A stretch of 64,000 nucleotides of DNA from Chloroflexota bacterium (GTDB lineage Bacteria; Chloroflexota; Anaerolineae; Aggregatilineales; Phototrophicaceae), in NCBI GenBank assembly GCA_020161935.1, contig JAIUNI010000002.1:248001-312000 (forward strand). Direction: 5' to 3'. Below the pieces are notes generated by a model, which worked only from the letters and a program-made list of their open reading frames with translations, was not told the origin of the DNA and ran no database searches. Below are positions 42,470 to 50,508 of the stretch, piece by piece. A program made the translations under genes and the position numbers. Each line of letters begins with the position of its first letter. The stretch's first letter is position 1.

Positions 42470-43540
42470 ATGTCCATAAAAGTTCTCGTGATTGGAGCCA
42501 GTTTCGCTAAGGCGGCATATCTACCAGCCCTTTCGACGATCCCTGATGCGGAGGTCGTCGGTATCGCCAGCGCACGGTTGGAAAGTGCAAAGGCGACCGC
42601 CGAACTCTTTAACATTCCGCACGCTTACGACGATTGGCGTGTGATGCTAGACCAGCACCCCGCCGATCTGGTGTGCGTGGTTGCGCCACCGGTGTACCAT
42701 GCCGAGATGACGCTGGCGGGTTTGGAAAAAGGCGCGCATGTCATTTGCGAGAAGCCGATGGCGATGAACGCTGACGAATCGCGGCAGATGCTCGAAAAGG
42801 CCGGGGCGCTCAACCGTGTACACGTTATGGGTCATGAACTGCGCTTCAACCCGAACCGGCGCAAGATTAAAGAGTTGATCGAGTCGGGTTTTATTGGTCA
42901 AGTACGGCACATTAATGTCGTGAATATTACCGCCGGTTCCGGCGACCCGGCTTCCCGACCGACTAACAACTGGTGGATGATGAAGGACATGGGCGGCGGC
43001 ATCCTCGGCGCGAACGGTTCGCACCAATTTGACCTGCTCCGCTTCTGGTTAGGCGATATTAACTCGATTAGCGGGCATATCACGACGATGGTTCCAAACC
43101 GCAAGGACAAAAATACGGGCGAACCGTGGACGGCAACGGCTGACGACCAAGTGAACTTCACGGCGACGATGAAGAATGGCGCGTTGGCCTCGGTATTCCT
43201 GAGCAGCGCGGCACGCCACACCCCCGGCAATACGGTTCAGATCTTCGGCAGCGAAGGCACAATTCGGCTATCCAACGACGATGAGAAACTGTGGGTGGCA
43301 CGGGTGGGCGAAGATTACCAAGACCTGAGTGAAACTGATCCGAATGCCTCGATAGCGGGTATTGGTAAAGGCATCTGGAACGTGTCGTTTGTCGCCCTGA
43401 TGCGCGAGTTGACCGATGCCATTCGCGAAGGCCGCCCAGTTACCCATGCGGCGACCTTCGAGGATGGTTTGAAGACACAGCAAGCGATGGATGCTGTGAA
43501 GCAGTCATGGGAAGAACGGCGCTGGGTCAATTTGGCGTAG
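42470..43540 (+). CDS. Gfo/Idh/MocA-family oxidoreductase
   Basis: 356 aa from ATG 42470 (GGGAG eight bases upstream; the frame opens at 42443). N-terminal Rossmann domain (KVLVIGASFAKAAYLPALSTIPDAEVVGIASAR), the family motif CEKPMAMNADESRQML with the catalytic-site Lys, then the alpha/beta C-terminal domain (GGGILGANGSHQFDLLRFWLGDI, with the catalytic His). NAD(P)-dependent oxidation of a sugar, inositol or related compound. Its promoter region is shared with the divergent Ldh-type gene, and the GntR gene follows convergently. Confidence 0.9.
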   Translation: MSIKVLVIGASFAKAAYLPALSTIPDAEVVGIASARLESAKATAELFNIPHAYDDWRVMLDQHPADLVCVVAPPVYHAEMTLAGLEKGAHVICEKPMAMNADESRQMLEKAGALNRVHVMGHELRFNPNRRKIKELIESGFIGQVRHINVVNITAGSGDPASRPTNNWWMMKDMGGGILGANGSHQFDLLRFWLGDINSISGHITTMVPNRKDKNTGEPWTATADDQVNFTATMKNGALASVFLSSAARHTPGNTVQIFGSEGTIRLSNDDEKLWVARVGEDYQDLSETDPNASIAGIGKGIWNVSFVALMRELTDAIREGRPVTHAATFEDGLKTQQAMDAVKQSWEERRWVNLA

Positions 43541-43542
43541 GG

Positions 43543-44223
43543 TTAATCAGCCGCCAAGTTTTGAGAGTCATCCCAATCTTCGGCGATGAGATCACCAACG
43601 GAGGCTACGTGGTCGGTAATTAAGGCCACGGCCTTCGCCTGATCTTTCGCGGCGATGGCTTCGATGATGGCGAGGTGGTTATAGGCGATTTCGGTAATGT
43701 CGGTAAAGCGTTTGTTCCGCAGCGCCATCACCTGCCGGACGCGCATGGCGACCACGACCCACAGGGAAATTAACAGGCTGTGGTTGCTTAACTCGATCAG
43801 CGAGTCGTGGAAATCACGGTCAATCTGGTTCAGCACTTTGAGGTCATTGGCTTTTGCCGCGTTCAGCATCGACTCGAAGTGCTGGCGAAGTTTTTGGATA
43901 TGTTCAGGGTTATTCTGGTCGATGATAAGCTGGATGGCAAAGGATTCCAGAACGCTGCGGAGGCTGTAAAGTTCTTCGATGTCCTTCTTAGCCAGCCGTT
44001 TAACGGTTGTCCCGCGATAGGGAATGGTTTCGATCAGCCCTTCGGTGCTGAGGATTTGAAGAGCTTCCCGAAGTGGGGCGCGGCTGACACCGAGCTGGGT
44101 AGCGAGTTCACTCTCCACGAGCGTTCGCCCCGGCTTGAGTTCACCATTTAGAATGGCATCTCTGAGTGTGTCTAATACGTGCTCACGAAGGGATTTATTG
44201 GCAATGGGGTTTAGGAGTACCAT
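43543..44223 (-). CDS. GntR-family regulator with FCD ligand domain
   Basis: 226 aa. N-terminal winged helix (about 8-75: LREHVLDTLRDAILNGELKPGRTLVESELATQLGVSRAPLREALQILSTEGLI) and C-terminal all-helical FCD domain (about 85-215) with the Asp/His metal-ligand layout of the FadR group (FESMLNAA...DRDFHDSLIELSNHSLL...HLAIIEAI). It dissociates from DNA on binding a small acid. Its gene is read from a consensus promoter at 44311-44339 that overlaps a long dyad, so it probably represses itself, the aminotransferases and the divergent dehydrogenase genes. Confidence 0.93.
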   Translation of the reverse strand: MVLLNPIANKSLREHVLDTLRDAILNGELKPGRTLVESELATQLGVSRAPLREALQILSTEGLIETIPYRGTTVKRLAKKDIEELYSLRSVLESFAIQLIIDQNNPEHIQKLRQHFESMLNAAKANDLKVLNQIDRDFHDSLIELSNHSLLISLWVVVAMRVRQVMALRNKRFTDITEIAYNHLAIIEAIAAKDQAKAVALITDHVASVGDLIAEDWDDSQNLAAD

Positions 44224-44241
44224 GTACGGTTGGTCGATTTC

Positions 44242-44270
44242 TTGACAACGCTTACTGTCAAATTTATAAT
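44242..44270 (+). promoter_or_regulatory. Consensus promoter toward the aminotransferase genes
   Basis: TTGACA (44242-44247), 17-bp spacer, TATAAT (44265-44270). Perfect match. It faces the gntR promoter across a dyad, the same design as at 42316-42414. The 5' leader to the first ATG is about 200 bases. Confidence 0.85.
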
Positions 44271-44281
44271 CGCTTTATTCG

Positions 44282-44301
44282 GTCGATTGTCGACAATCGA
44301 C
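44282..44301. promoter_or_regulatory. 20-bp perfect palindrome GTCGATTGTCGACAATCGAC, GntR operator candidate
   Basis: Perfect 20-bp palindrome between the facing promoters of gntR and the aminotransferase genes. It shares the GTCGAC core with the dyad at 42365-42377. Most likely the main binding site of the FCD-type GntR protein. Confidence 0.75.
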
Positions 44302-44310
44302 TATTACCGA

Positions 44311-44339
44311 ATTATACGACACTCACGGATAGATGTCAA
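44311..44339 (-). promoter_or_regulatory. Consensus promoter of the gntR gene
   Basis: On the minus strand TTGACA (44339-44334), 17-bp spacer, TATAAT (44316-44311). Perfect boxes and spacing. Confidence 0.85.
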
Positions 44340-44486
44340 CGCACGGGCCGCAATTCGCTTAAGGCTTTGAAATTATACAAAGGTTTTTAAGGTTGCGATA
44401 CTGCACCCCTTTTAAGACGATTTTTCGCACAGAGATTGGATGAGACATGACACCGAACCTTAGTGATGGGAGAAAAGAATAGCAAC

Positions 44487-45206
44487 ATGACCGTACCCAC
44501 TACACTGTCTCGTCCATTGGCGAGCCGGATCGCTGGCTTACCCGCATTCACCGAACGCAAGGACGGCGCTGCGGTTTCGGAGCGGGTGATTGAGGCGGCA
44601 GTCAAAGCATTGGACAAAGGCGAAACGCACTACACCGACCGCCCCGGCATCGTTGGACTGCGAACATGGGTGACAGACCACATCGGCAAGAACTTCGGTG
44701 TGGAACTGCAACCGGGCGAGATCACGATCACCTGCGGCGTGACCGAGGGGCGTTTTGTGGTCGCCAAGCAACTGACCAAACCCGGTTCACAGATTGTTTG
44801 CCCCGGCGATACGTCGGTTATTTCCGGCGCGGCACACCTCGCACAGGCGACGGTCGTCAGCGACGTGACTGATCCGGTAGCGGTGAGCATGGTTTACCTG
44901 ACTCCCCAAGATGATTGGGCGGTGGTGGACAAGCTGCTGCAACAGGCCGCCGAACATAAATGGTGGATTATCTGGGACATCAGCAGCGGCATCGGCGAGA
45001 ATAAGTTCCATCCGGCACAAGATCCACGATTGGTAGGACAGGTGGTGACGCTGGGCAGCCTTTCGGATAAGATGCCCGGTTGGCGGGTGGGCTGGATGGC
45101 AGGTTCGGAAAAAGCGGGCAAGCTGAGAGCCTTTAAACAAAGTGTGACGATTTGCACGACCAACGTTTCGCAGTGGGCGGCGTTGGGATTGGTGGACGAA
45201 GCATGA
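44487..45206 (+). CDS. Half-size aminotransferase-like protein (PLP fold type I)
   Basis: 239 aa from ATG 44487 (a GTG at 44463 and an ATG at 44466 are alternatives; none has a well-spaced ribosome site). The sequence follows class I/II aminotransferases: SERVIEAAVKALDKGETHYTDRPGIVGLR, TITCGVTEGRFV, WDISSGIG with the PLP Asp (D164), and SLSDKMPGWRVGWMAGS with the PLP lysine (K195). The Asn-Pro-Thr-Gly segment and the whole C-terminal domain of about 130 residues are missing compared with the normal ~390 aa. Its stop overlaps the start of a full-length aminotransferase gene (ATGA). A heteromeric enzyme is possible; a decayed duplicate is the alternative. Confidence 0.7.
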   Translation: MTVPTTLSRPLASRIAGLPAFTERKDGAAVSERVIEAAVKALDKGETHYTDRPGIVGLRTWVTDHIGKNFGVELQPGEITITCGVTEGRFVVAKQLTKPGSQIVCPGDTSVISGAAHLAQATVVSDVTDPVAVSMVYLTPQDDWAVVDKLLQQAAEHKWWIIWDISSGIGENKFHPAQDPRLVGQVVTLGSLSDKMPGWRVGWMAGSEKAGKLRAFKQSVTICTTNVSQWAALGLVDEA

Positions 45207-46390
45207 TTAATTTGAACCCGAACATCCCTGAAACCGTACGCGCGGTGGCCTCTAACGGTACGCAGCTTCGTTATGCGTTGATGGAAATGGCCGCCCAACA
45301 GAAAGATACGATTGCGCTGGGACGCGGCGACCCGGACTTGGACACACCAGCCCATATTATTACAGCGGCGCAGGACGCTATCCGCAAGAATTTGACCGGC
45401 GCTACGCCTGTAGCGGGGATGCCGGAACTGCGCGAGGCGATTGCGGAGAAACTGCGGCGCGAGAACGGTCTGCAAGTTGGGGCGAACAATGTGATCGTCA
45501 CCACAGGCGGTCAAGAAGGCTTGTTCCTGATTATGCAAGCGCTGCTCGACCCCGGCGACGAGGTGCTGGTGCCTGATCCGCGTTATACCTCGTATGATGA
45601 GGCGATTGAAACGGCGGGCGGGAAGATCGTGATGATCCCGACCGACCACGAGGACGCTTTCAACCTGCCGGTCGAGTCGATTGTGCAGGCGATTACGCCC
45701 AAGACGAAGGCGCTGCTGATCGTGACACCCAGCAACCCGACGGGCGGCATCATTACCGAAGAACGGGCGCGGGCGATTGCGGAAGTGGCGATTAAACATA
45801 ACCTGATTGTGATCTCCGACGAGATTTACGAGAAGTTTATGTACGACGGCTGGAAGCATTTCAGCATCGGTTCGATAGCGGGTATGGAAGACCGGACGAT
45901 TACACTCAACGGTTTCTCGAAGACTTACGCCATGACCGGTTTCCGCTGCGGCTTTGTGGCGGCTCCGGTGGACTTTATCGAAGCGATGACGCGGGTGAAG
46001 GCGTTTACGACCGGCCCAGCAGCGACTGTAAGCCAACATGCGGGGTTAGCGGCGTTGACTGGCCCGCAAGAGCCGATCCAAGAATTCCTGCGTATTTATA
46101 CGGAACGCCGCGCCTTGATGATGAAGGGTTTGCGCGATATGGGACTGGATTTCAGCGACCCCCGCGGCGGCTTCTTCCTGTGGACGATTAGTTCCTCGAC
46201 GGGTATTAACGCGACCGAGCTTTCCTACTTGATGCTCAAGGAAGGGCGTGTGTTGATATTCCCCGGTACCGGTTTCGGTGAGAAATGGGATGGTTATCTG
46301 CGGATTACCCTCCTTCAGTCGATGGACGAACTTGAGGAAGCGCTGCGCCGGATGAAGCCGGTGATCGAGAAGTACGCGGTGAAGGCGTAA
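45203..46390 (+). CDS. Class I/II pyridoxal-phosphate aminotransferase
   Basis: 395 aa from ATG 45203, which overlaps the previous stop by four bases. Complete AAT-I fold: LALGRGDPD-like IALGRGDPDLDTP, GMPELREAIAEKLRRENG, TTGGQEGLFLIMQALLDPGDEVLVPDPRYTSY, PSNPTGGI, SDEIYEKF, and NGFSKTYAMTGFRCGF with the PLP lysine. Transfers an amino group between an amino acid and a keto acid (aspartate/aromatic type). Co-transcribed with the half-size paralogue; expression is probably controlled by the adjacent GntR. Confidence 0.93.
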   Translation: MINLNPNIPETVRAVASNGTQLRYALMEMAAQQKDTIALGRGDPDLDTPAHIITAAQDAIRKNLTGATPVAGMPELREAIAEKLRRENGLQVGANNVIVTTGGQEGLFLIMQALLDPGDEVLVPDPRYTSYDEAIETAGGKIVMIPTDHEDAFNLPVESIVQAITPKTKALLIVTPSNPTGGIITEERARAIAEVAIKHNLIVISDEIYEKFMYDGWKHFSIGSIAGMEDRTITLNGFSKTYAMTGFRCGFVAAPVDFIEAMTRVKAFTTGPAATVSQHAGLAALTGPQEPIQEFLRIYTERRALMMKGLRDMGLDFSDPRGGFFLWTISSSTGINATELSYLMLKEGRVLIFPGTGFGEKWDGYLRITLLQSMDELEEALRRMKPVIEKYAVKA

Positions 46391-46462
46391 TCGGCAGTCA
46401 CAGCTATCAGTCGCCAGTCATCAGCTTAAGGCAGTTAGCCAGCTATAAACCCGGATTGTAAA

Positions 46463-46494
46463 CAAGACGAGTGCGGAAGCGCTCGTTTTGTTTT
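46463..46494 (+). terminator. Terminator after the aminotransferase operon
   Basis: CAAGACGAGTGC pairs with GCGCTCGTTTTG (12 bp with G-U pairs) around GGAA, followed by TTTTG. The rest of the 928-base gap to 47319 has low-complexity stretches (for example GACGACACTGACGACA and CAACAGCAACAACAACATCAA), and a promoter with a LacI site near its end; no convincing gene. Confidence 0.75.
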
Positions 46495-47244
46495 GTGGCG
46501 GAATTGGCGGCGGCGGCGGAAATATCAGGACAATTTCCGACATAAAAGTGGGTATTGTTCAAAAGATTGCCCTAAAGAGCTTTGAAACTTAAAACTATTA
46601 TCGCTTACGTTTGAATCCGGTTTGTGCCACAAACCATTTACCAACCCTCCACTAACTCCACTAGTTTATTTCTCCCTCGCAAAGTTAGCGCCAACACCCG
46701 TTAAAAGTGACCAAATGTTCTGACAAATGTTCACCCTTTTGTCCCACACACATGCTATGCTTTCTGTAGGGAATGGCCTCAGACCATTCCGTTTGGGCTT
46801 TGTACCCAAGCGCATCTTAACAATCACATCCACCAACGCGCACAATTTGCACCACCGCCTTGTGTTGCTTGTTCCGCATCTTGGGCATTTGTCTTCGCCT
46901 TGAACTGATAACTGTCGACTGTTGACTGACAACTTTCTATTGCCATTGCCGAAATCTATAGTGCCAAATTTGCCAACTGACAAAACTGACACTGACGACA
47001 CTGACGACATTTGGTGCGAAGACTCCCGTGGGACGACACAAATACGGCTTATGGCGGCGAAGTCGTCGCCGACATCGCCGACATAAAATGGGTTGATTCA
47101 CAACAGCAACAACAACATCAACAGCATCATATGAGGCGAAACTTCAGAAACTACGGAAAATGAGATTCCGAATCTGAAGAATTTGAAGAATCTTCCGCAT
47201 GTTTGGCAAATAGACCGTAGGCTTCCAAGTCACTTGACAGGCAC

Positions 47245-47250
47245 TATAAT
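47245..47250 (+). promoter_or_regulatory. Promoter region of the second Gfo/Idh/MocA gene
   Basis: A perfect TATAAT (47245-47250) lies just upstream of the LacI-type dyad, but its -35 is poor. A perfect TTGACA at 47234-47239 would instead pair with CAGAAT (47257-47262) at 17 bp. Either start would be blocked by a repressor on 47265-47282. Confidence 0.45.
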
Positions 47251-47264
47251 GCGTGACAGAATAA

Positions 47265-47282
47265 CAGGAAAACGTTTTCCTG
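47265..47282. promoter_or_regulatory. LacI-family operator CAGGAAAACGTTTTCCTG (site 1)
   Basis: Perfect 18-bp palindrome with the central CG typical of LacI/CcpA-type operators. The core GGAAAACGTTTTCC recurs at 50369-50382, upstream of the lacI gene itself. It lies 37 bases before the dehydrogenase start. Confidence 0.85.
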
Positions 47283-47318
47283 AAAATCGCCTTTTTATTT
47301 CCTAAACTGGAGTCATTC

Positions 47319-48332
47319 ATGAGTATAACTGGAAAAACACGTGTCGCCATGATCGGTGCTGGCGGCATGGCGCGTGGGCATGTCCGCAATATGCTCAAGC
47401 AGCAGGATACAACCGAGGTGGTCGTGGTCAATGACCCTTCGGACGAGATGTATGCCGAGATGTGTAAGGTATTCACCGATGCAAAGCTCACCCCTCCCCC
47501 GAATGAAAAGAACCTCGCGACGTTACTCACTGACTATGCCGGAAAAATTGACGTGGCGTTCATCGTCACACCGCACGCTTTCCATTACGAACAGGCGAAA
47601 GCGTGTTTGGAGGCGGGGCTGGATGTGCTGCTGGAGAAGCCGATGGTGGTGACGGCAGCCGAGGCCGAGAGCCTGATTGAAACCCGCGACCGGACGGGCA
47701 AGCTGCTGGTGATCGCCTTCAACGGCAGCCTGTCACACCAAGTTCGCACGGCGGCGGAACTGATTGCTTCCGGCGAAGTGGGTACGCTCCAGAATATTGT
47801 GGCTTATGTGTGGGAAGATTGGTCGGAACATTATAACGGTCACTGGAAGCAGCAGCCGGAAATCTCTGGCGGCGGTTTCATGTTCGACACGGGCGCACAC
47901 ATGCTGAACACAGTCGCGCATCTGGCGGGACAAGACTTCGTGGAAGTGGCGGCATGGCTGGATAATCGGGGGAAGCCGGTTGATATTCTGGGCTGCGTGA
48001 TGGGGCGGTTGGAAGGCGGTGCGCTGGTCACGATGAACTCGTGCGGCAACGCTATCCGGTCGTGCGCCTCGGAAATCCGTGTGTTTACGACCGGCGCGAT
48101 TATCCGCACGGGCATCTGGGGCGAGTTCCTTGATATTCAGCGCGAGGGCGAAAAGACGCTGCAACCGGTGAGCGTACCGCCCTCATTGGGCGCGTATGAG
48201 CAGTTCCATGCGGTGCGTTCGGGCAAGATGAAGAATCCGTCGCCGCCGGAAATTGGTTTGCGGATGGCGAAGTTGTGGGATGCGATTCGCGCGTCGGCGG
48301 CACAAAACGGTGCGCCGGTGCGGTTGAAGTAG
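47319..48332 (+). CDS. Gfo/Idh/MocA-family oxidoreductase (sugar/inositol type)
   Basis: 337 aa. Rossmann N terminus (RVAMIGAGGMARGHVRNMLKQQDTTEVVVV), the LEKPMVVTAAEAESLI motif with the catalytic-site Lys, and GGGFMFDTGAHMLNTVAHLAG in the C-terminal domain with the catalytic His. It follows a LacI-type operator and precedes a ThuA-like gene on the same strand, so both probably belong to one sugar catabolism unit under the LacI protein encoded at 49269-50306. Substrate unknown. Confidence 0.92.
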   Translation: MSITGKTRVAMIGAGGMARGHVRNMLKQQDTTEVVVVNDPSDEMYAEMCKVFTDAKLTPPPNEKNLATLLTDYAGKIDVAFIVTPHAFHYEQAKACLEAGLDVLLEKPMVVTAAEAESLIETRDRTGKLLVIAFNGSLSHQVRTAAELIASGEVGTLQNIVAYVWEDWSEHYNGHWKQQPEISGGGFMFDTGAHMLNTVAHLAGQDFVEVAAWLDNRGKPVDILGCVMGRLEGGALVTMNSCGNAIRSCASEIRVFTTGAIIRTGIWGEFLDIQREGEKTLQPVSVPPSLGAYEQFHAVRSGKMKNPSPPEIGLRMAKLWDAIRASAAQNGAPVRLK

Positions 48333-48333
48333 A

Positions 48334-48410
48334 GAGACCCCACCCCTAGCCCGCATCGGCACGTTCGCAGGCTCACTCCGCCGAAAGCCGTAGTAACAGG
48401 GAGGGGAATA
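48334..48410. repeat. CCCTC/GGAGTGAGCC intergenic repeat (copy 4)
   Basis: Contains the 19-base core on the minus strand (48361-48379, exact) and a CGTAGTAACAGGGAGGGG end shared with the elements at 30480 and 49207. It sits between the dehydrogenase and ThuA genes. Confidence 0.6.
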
Positions 48411-48449
48411 AATGCAAAAATATTTTGATTTTAACAAAGGAAAATCAAC

Positions 48450-49187
48450 ATGACAGACGGACTGCGCGTTACGATTTGGAATGAAGGCCGCCATGAACAG
48501 ATTCATGAGGCGGTTCAAAAGGTATATCCCGATGGGATGGGCAACACGATTGCCAAAGGGTTGCAGACATACGGCTATAAGACGCAGGTTTTTACGTTTG
48601 ACGACCCCGAACACGGGCTGACGGACGAAGTTCTGAGCCAGACCGATGTGCTGACGTGGTGGGGACACATGCTGCATAACGATGTACAGGACGCGGTGGT
48701 TGACCGTGTGCAGAAGTACGTGCTGAACGGCATGGGTTTGCTGGTGCTGCATTCGGGACACGAGTCGAAGATATTTAAGCGGCTGATGGGGACGACCTGT
48801 GACTTGAAGTGGCGCGAGGCGACCGATACCGAGCGCATCTGGGTATCTGACCCCGGTCACCCGATTGCGGACGGGATCGGTGATTTCATCGAGCTGCCGC
48901 AGGAAGAAATGTACGGCGAACCGTTCTATATTCCGACCCCCGATCACCAGATTTTCATTAGCTGGTTCGAAGGCGGCGAGGTGTTCCGCAGCGGTGCGAC
49001 ATGGACACGCGGGCGCGGGAAGATTTTCTACTTCCGCCCCGGCCACGAAACCTACCCGACCTACCACAACCCGCAGGTCATCAAGGTGATTGCGAACGGC
49101 ATCAAGTGGGCCGCGCCGAACCCCGGAGCGAGCATCAGCGTGGAACGCCACCGCAAGGTGCCGATTGAGACGTTGAAGGCGAAGTAA
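48450..49187 (+). CDS. ThuA-like protein (trehalose utilisation family)
   Basis: 245 aa with a class I glutamine-amidotransferase-like fold. Family matches: LRVTIWNEGRHEQ, DVLTWWGHMLHNDV, GMGLLVLHSGHESKIFKRLMGT, GEPFYIPTPDHQIFISWFEGGEVFRSGATWTRGRGKIFYFRPGHETYPTYHN. ThuA proteins take part in uptake and catabolism of trehalose and related disaccharides and usually sit beside Gfo/Idh/MocA enzymes and ABC sugar importers, as here. Start ATG 48450 has AAAGGAAA upstream. Catalytic activity is not established for the family. Confidence 0.9.
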   Translation: MTDGLRVTIWNEGRHEQIHEAVQKVYPDGMGNTIAKGLQTYGYKTQVFTFDDPEHGLTDEVLSQTDVLTWWGHMLHNDVQDAVVDRVQKYVLNGMGLLVLHSGHESKIFKRLMGTTCDLKWREATDTERIWVSDPGHPIADGIGDFIELPQEEMYGEPFYIPTPDHQIFISWFEGGEVFRSGATWTRGRGKIFYFRPGHETYPTYHNPQVIKVIANGIKWAAPNPGASISVERHRKVPIETLKAK

Positions 49188-49206
49188 AGTACCCCCTCAT
49201 CCCCGA

Positions 49207-49238
49207 CCCTTCTCCCCCGTAGTAACAGGGGAGAAGGG
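49207..49238. terminator. Bidirectional hairpin between thuA-like and lacI genes
   Basis: CCCTTCTCCCC pairs with GGGGAGAAGGG (11 bp) around CGTAGTAACA. It separates convergent gene ends but lacks a clear T run, and its loop is shared with the intergenic repeat family. Confidence 0.55.
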
Positions 49239-49268
49239 AGTAAGAGGACACACAGCCGTGTGCGGTGG

Positions 49269-50306
49269 TTATTGGGTGCGGGGTGGCGCGGTGGATTCGC
49301 GGGGGATGAGCTGCGTACCGACAGTGATGGTTTGAAATGGGGCGCTCGGTTCATCGAACTGGCGGAGCAGTAAATCGACCGCTGCTTGGGCGATCTGGTC
49401 AGGCGGCTGGGCGAGGGTCGTGAGGCGCGGAACGACATGCGAGGCGAGCGGAATGTCATCGAAGCCCATAACGGACAGATCACGCGGGACGCTTAAGCCC
49501 AACTCGTAGGCGGCACGAAGCGCACCGACGGCGCTGGCATCCGTCAAGGCGAAGATGGCGGTGATTTCGGGCGACTGGCGCAAGAGCGTGAACGTCCCTT
49601 GATAGCCAGCCTTCGATTGGTTCTGCTCATCGCTAAAGATACAGTTGCGGATGTCAAATTCGAGGCCAGCGTCGGCCATCGCCTGCCGCACACCGGATAT
49701 ACGTTCGCTGCCGGGGCCGAACTTCGGCAGGAGCGCGTCGGTTCCCGAGTCGAGCATCCCGATGTGCTTATGACCCAGTTCGATGAGGTGACGTGCGCCA
49801 TCATAGCCGCCCTGAAAGTTGTTGGAGATGATCTGGTTGACCTTGAGCGAACGAATGCCACGATCAACCAGTACAACGGCGATGTTGGAGTCCATTAAGC
49901 GCTGAACGTTTTCGATTGAGCCATGCACGGGCAGCGCGGGAACGAGGATCGTGCCTTGAACACGGTGCTGAATGAGATTATCAACACAGATGGTTTCCTT
50001 CGACGTGTCGCTTTCGGTGCTGGCGAACATGGGGCTGTAGCCGCGCGAGGACAGAATCTTTTCGAGGGCGAAGGCGAGGTTGCCAAAGTAGAAGTCGTTA
50101 AGGTGCGGGACGAGTACGCCGATGGTTTGGGTTTGCTGGCGGCGCAGGTTGCGGGCGGGCAAACTGGGTTTGTAGTTCAGTTCCTCGACCACTTTTAGCA
50201 CGTTCGCGCGAATATCCGGGCTGACGAATTTCGTGCCATTCAGGACGCGGGATACGGTTGCAATTGATACGCCAGCTTTTTTGGCAACGGCCTTAATCGA
50301 GGTCAT
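49269..50306 (-). CDS. LacI-family transcriptional regulator
   Basis: 345 aa from ATG 50306 (AGGA nine bases upstream; the frame is open to 50333). N-terminal LacI helix-turn-helix (SIKAVAKKAGVSIATVSRVLNGTKFVSPDIRANVLKVVEELNYKPS) with the hinge helix, then a periplasmic-binding-protein-like sugar domain. The dyad GGAAAACGTTTTCC lies 63-76 bases upstream of its start and again before the dehydrogenase at 47319, so it probably represses itself, the dehydrogenase/ThuA unit and the divergent ABC importer. The inducer is unknown. Confidence 0.93.
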   Translation of the reverse strand: MTSIKAVAKKAGVSIATVSRVLNGTKFVSPDIRANVLKVVEELNYKPSLPARNLRRQQTQTIGVLVPHLNDFYFGNLAFALEKILSSRGYSPMFASTESDTSKETICVDNLIQHRVQGTILVPALPVHGSIENVQRLMDSNIAVVLVDRGIRSLKVNQIISNNFQGGYDGARHLIELGHKHIGMLDSGTDALLPKFGPGSERISGVRQAMADAGLEFDIRNCIFSDEQNQSKAGYQGTFTLLRQSPEITAIFALTDASAVGALRAAYELGLSVPRDLSVMGFDDIPLASHVVPRLTTLAQPPDQIAQAAVDLLLRQFDEPSAPFQTITVGTQLIPRESTAPPRTQ

Positions 50307-50368
50307 TTGTGAAATTCCTGTCTTTGTTGACAACTCTCAGTTGTGTGTGCTAAAGTCTAGGCAATTCA

Positions 50369-50382
50369 GGAAAACGTTTTCC
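50369..50382. promoter_or_regulatory. LacI-family operator GGAAAACGTTTTCC (site 2)
   Basis: Perfect 14-bp palindrome identical to the core of the site at 47265-47282, in the region between lacI (-) and the sugar-binding protein gene (+). Confidence 0.85.
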
Positions 50383-50508
50383 CAACACGATACCTGAAAC
50401 TCACATTATTTTAAAGTGTTTGTGAGGAGGTCAGATCAATCGCCGCCCATTATAGTCAATCTCGCAGAAAATTAATGTCCATATATATGTTATAGGAGAG
50501 ATACGGTT

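Noticed and set aside
46666..47010. 114-codon minus-strand frame in the gap before the second Gfo/Idh/MocA gene
   Set aside because: It translates short repeats (SVSSVSVLSVG, RKLSVNSRQLSVQ) and has no start signal or homology pattern.
47101..47130. CAACAGCAACAACAACATCAACAGC-like run as a coding repeat
   Set aside because: Simple-sequence stretch without a frame that continues in either direction.
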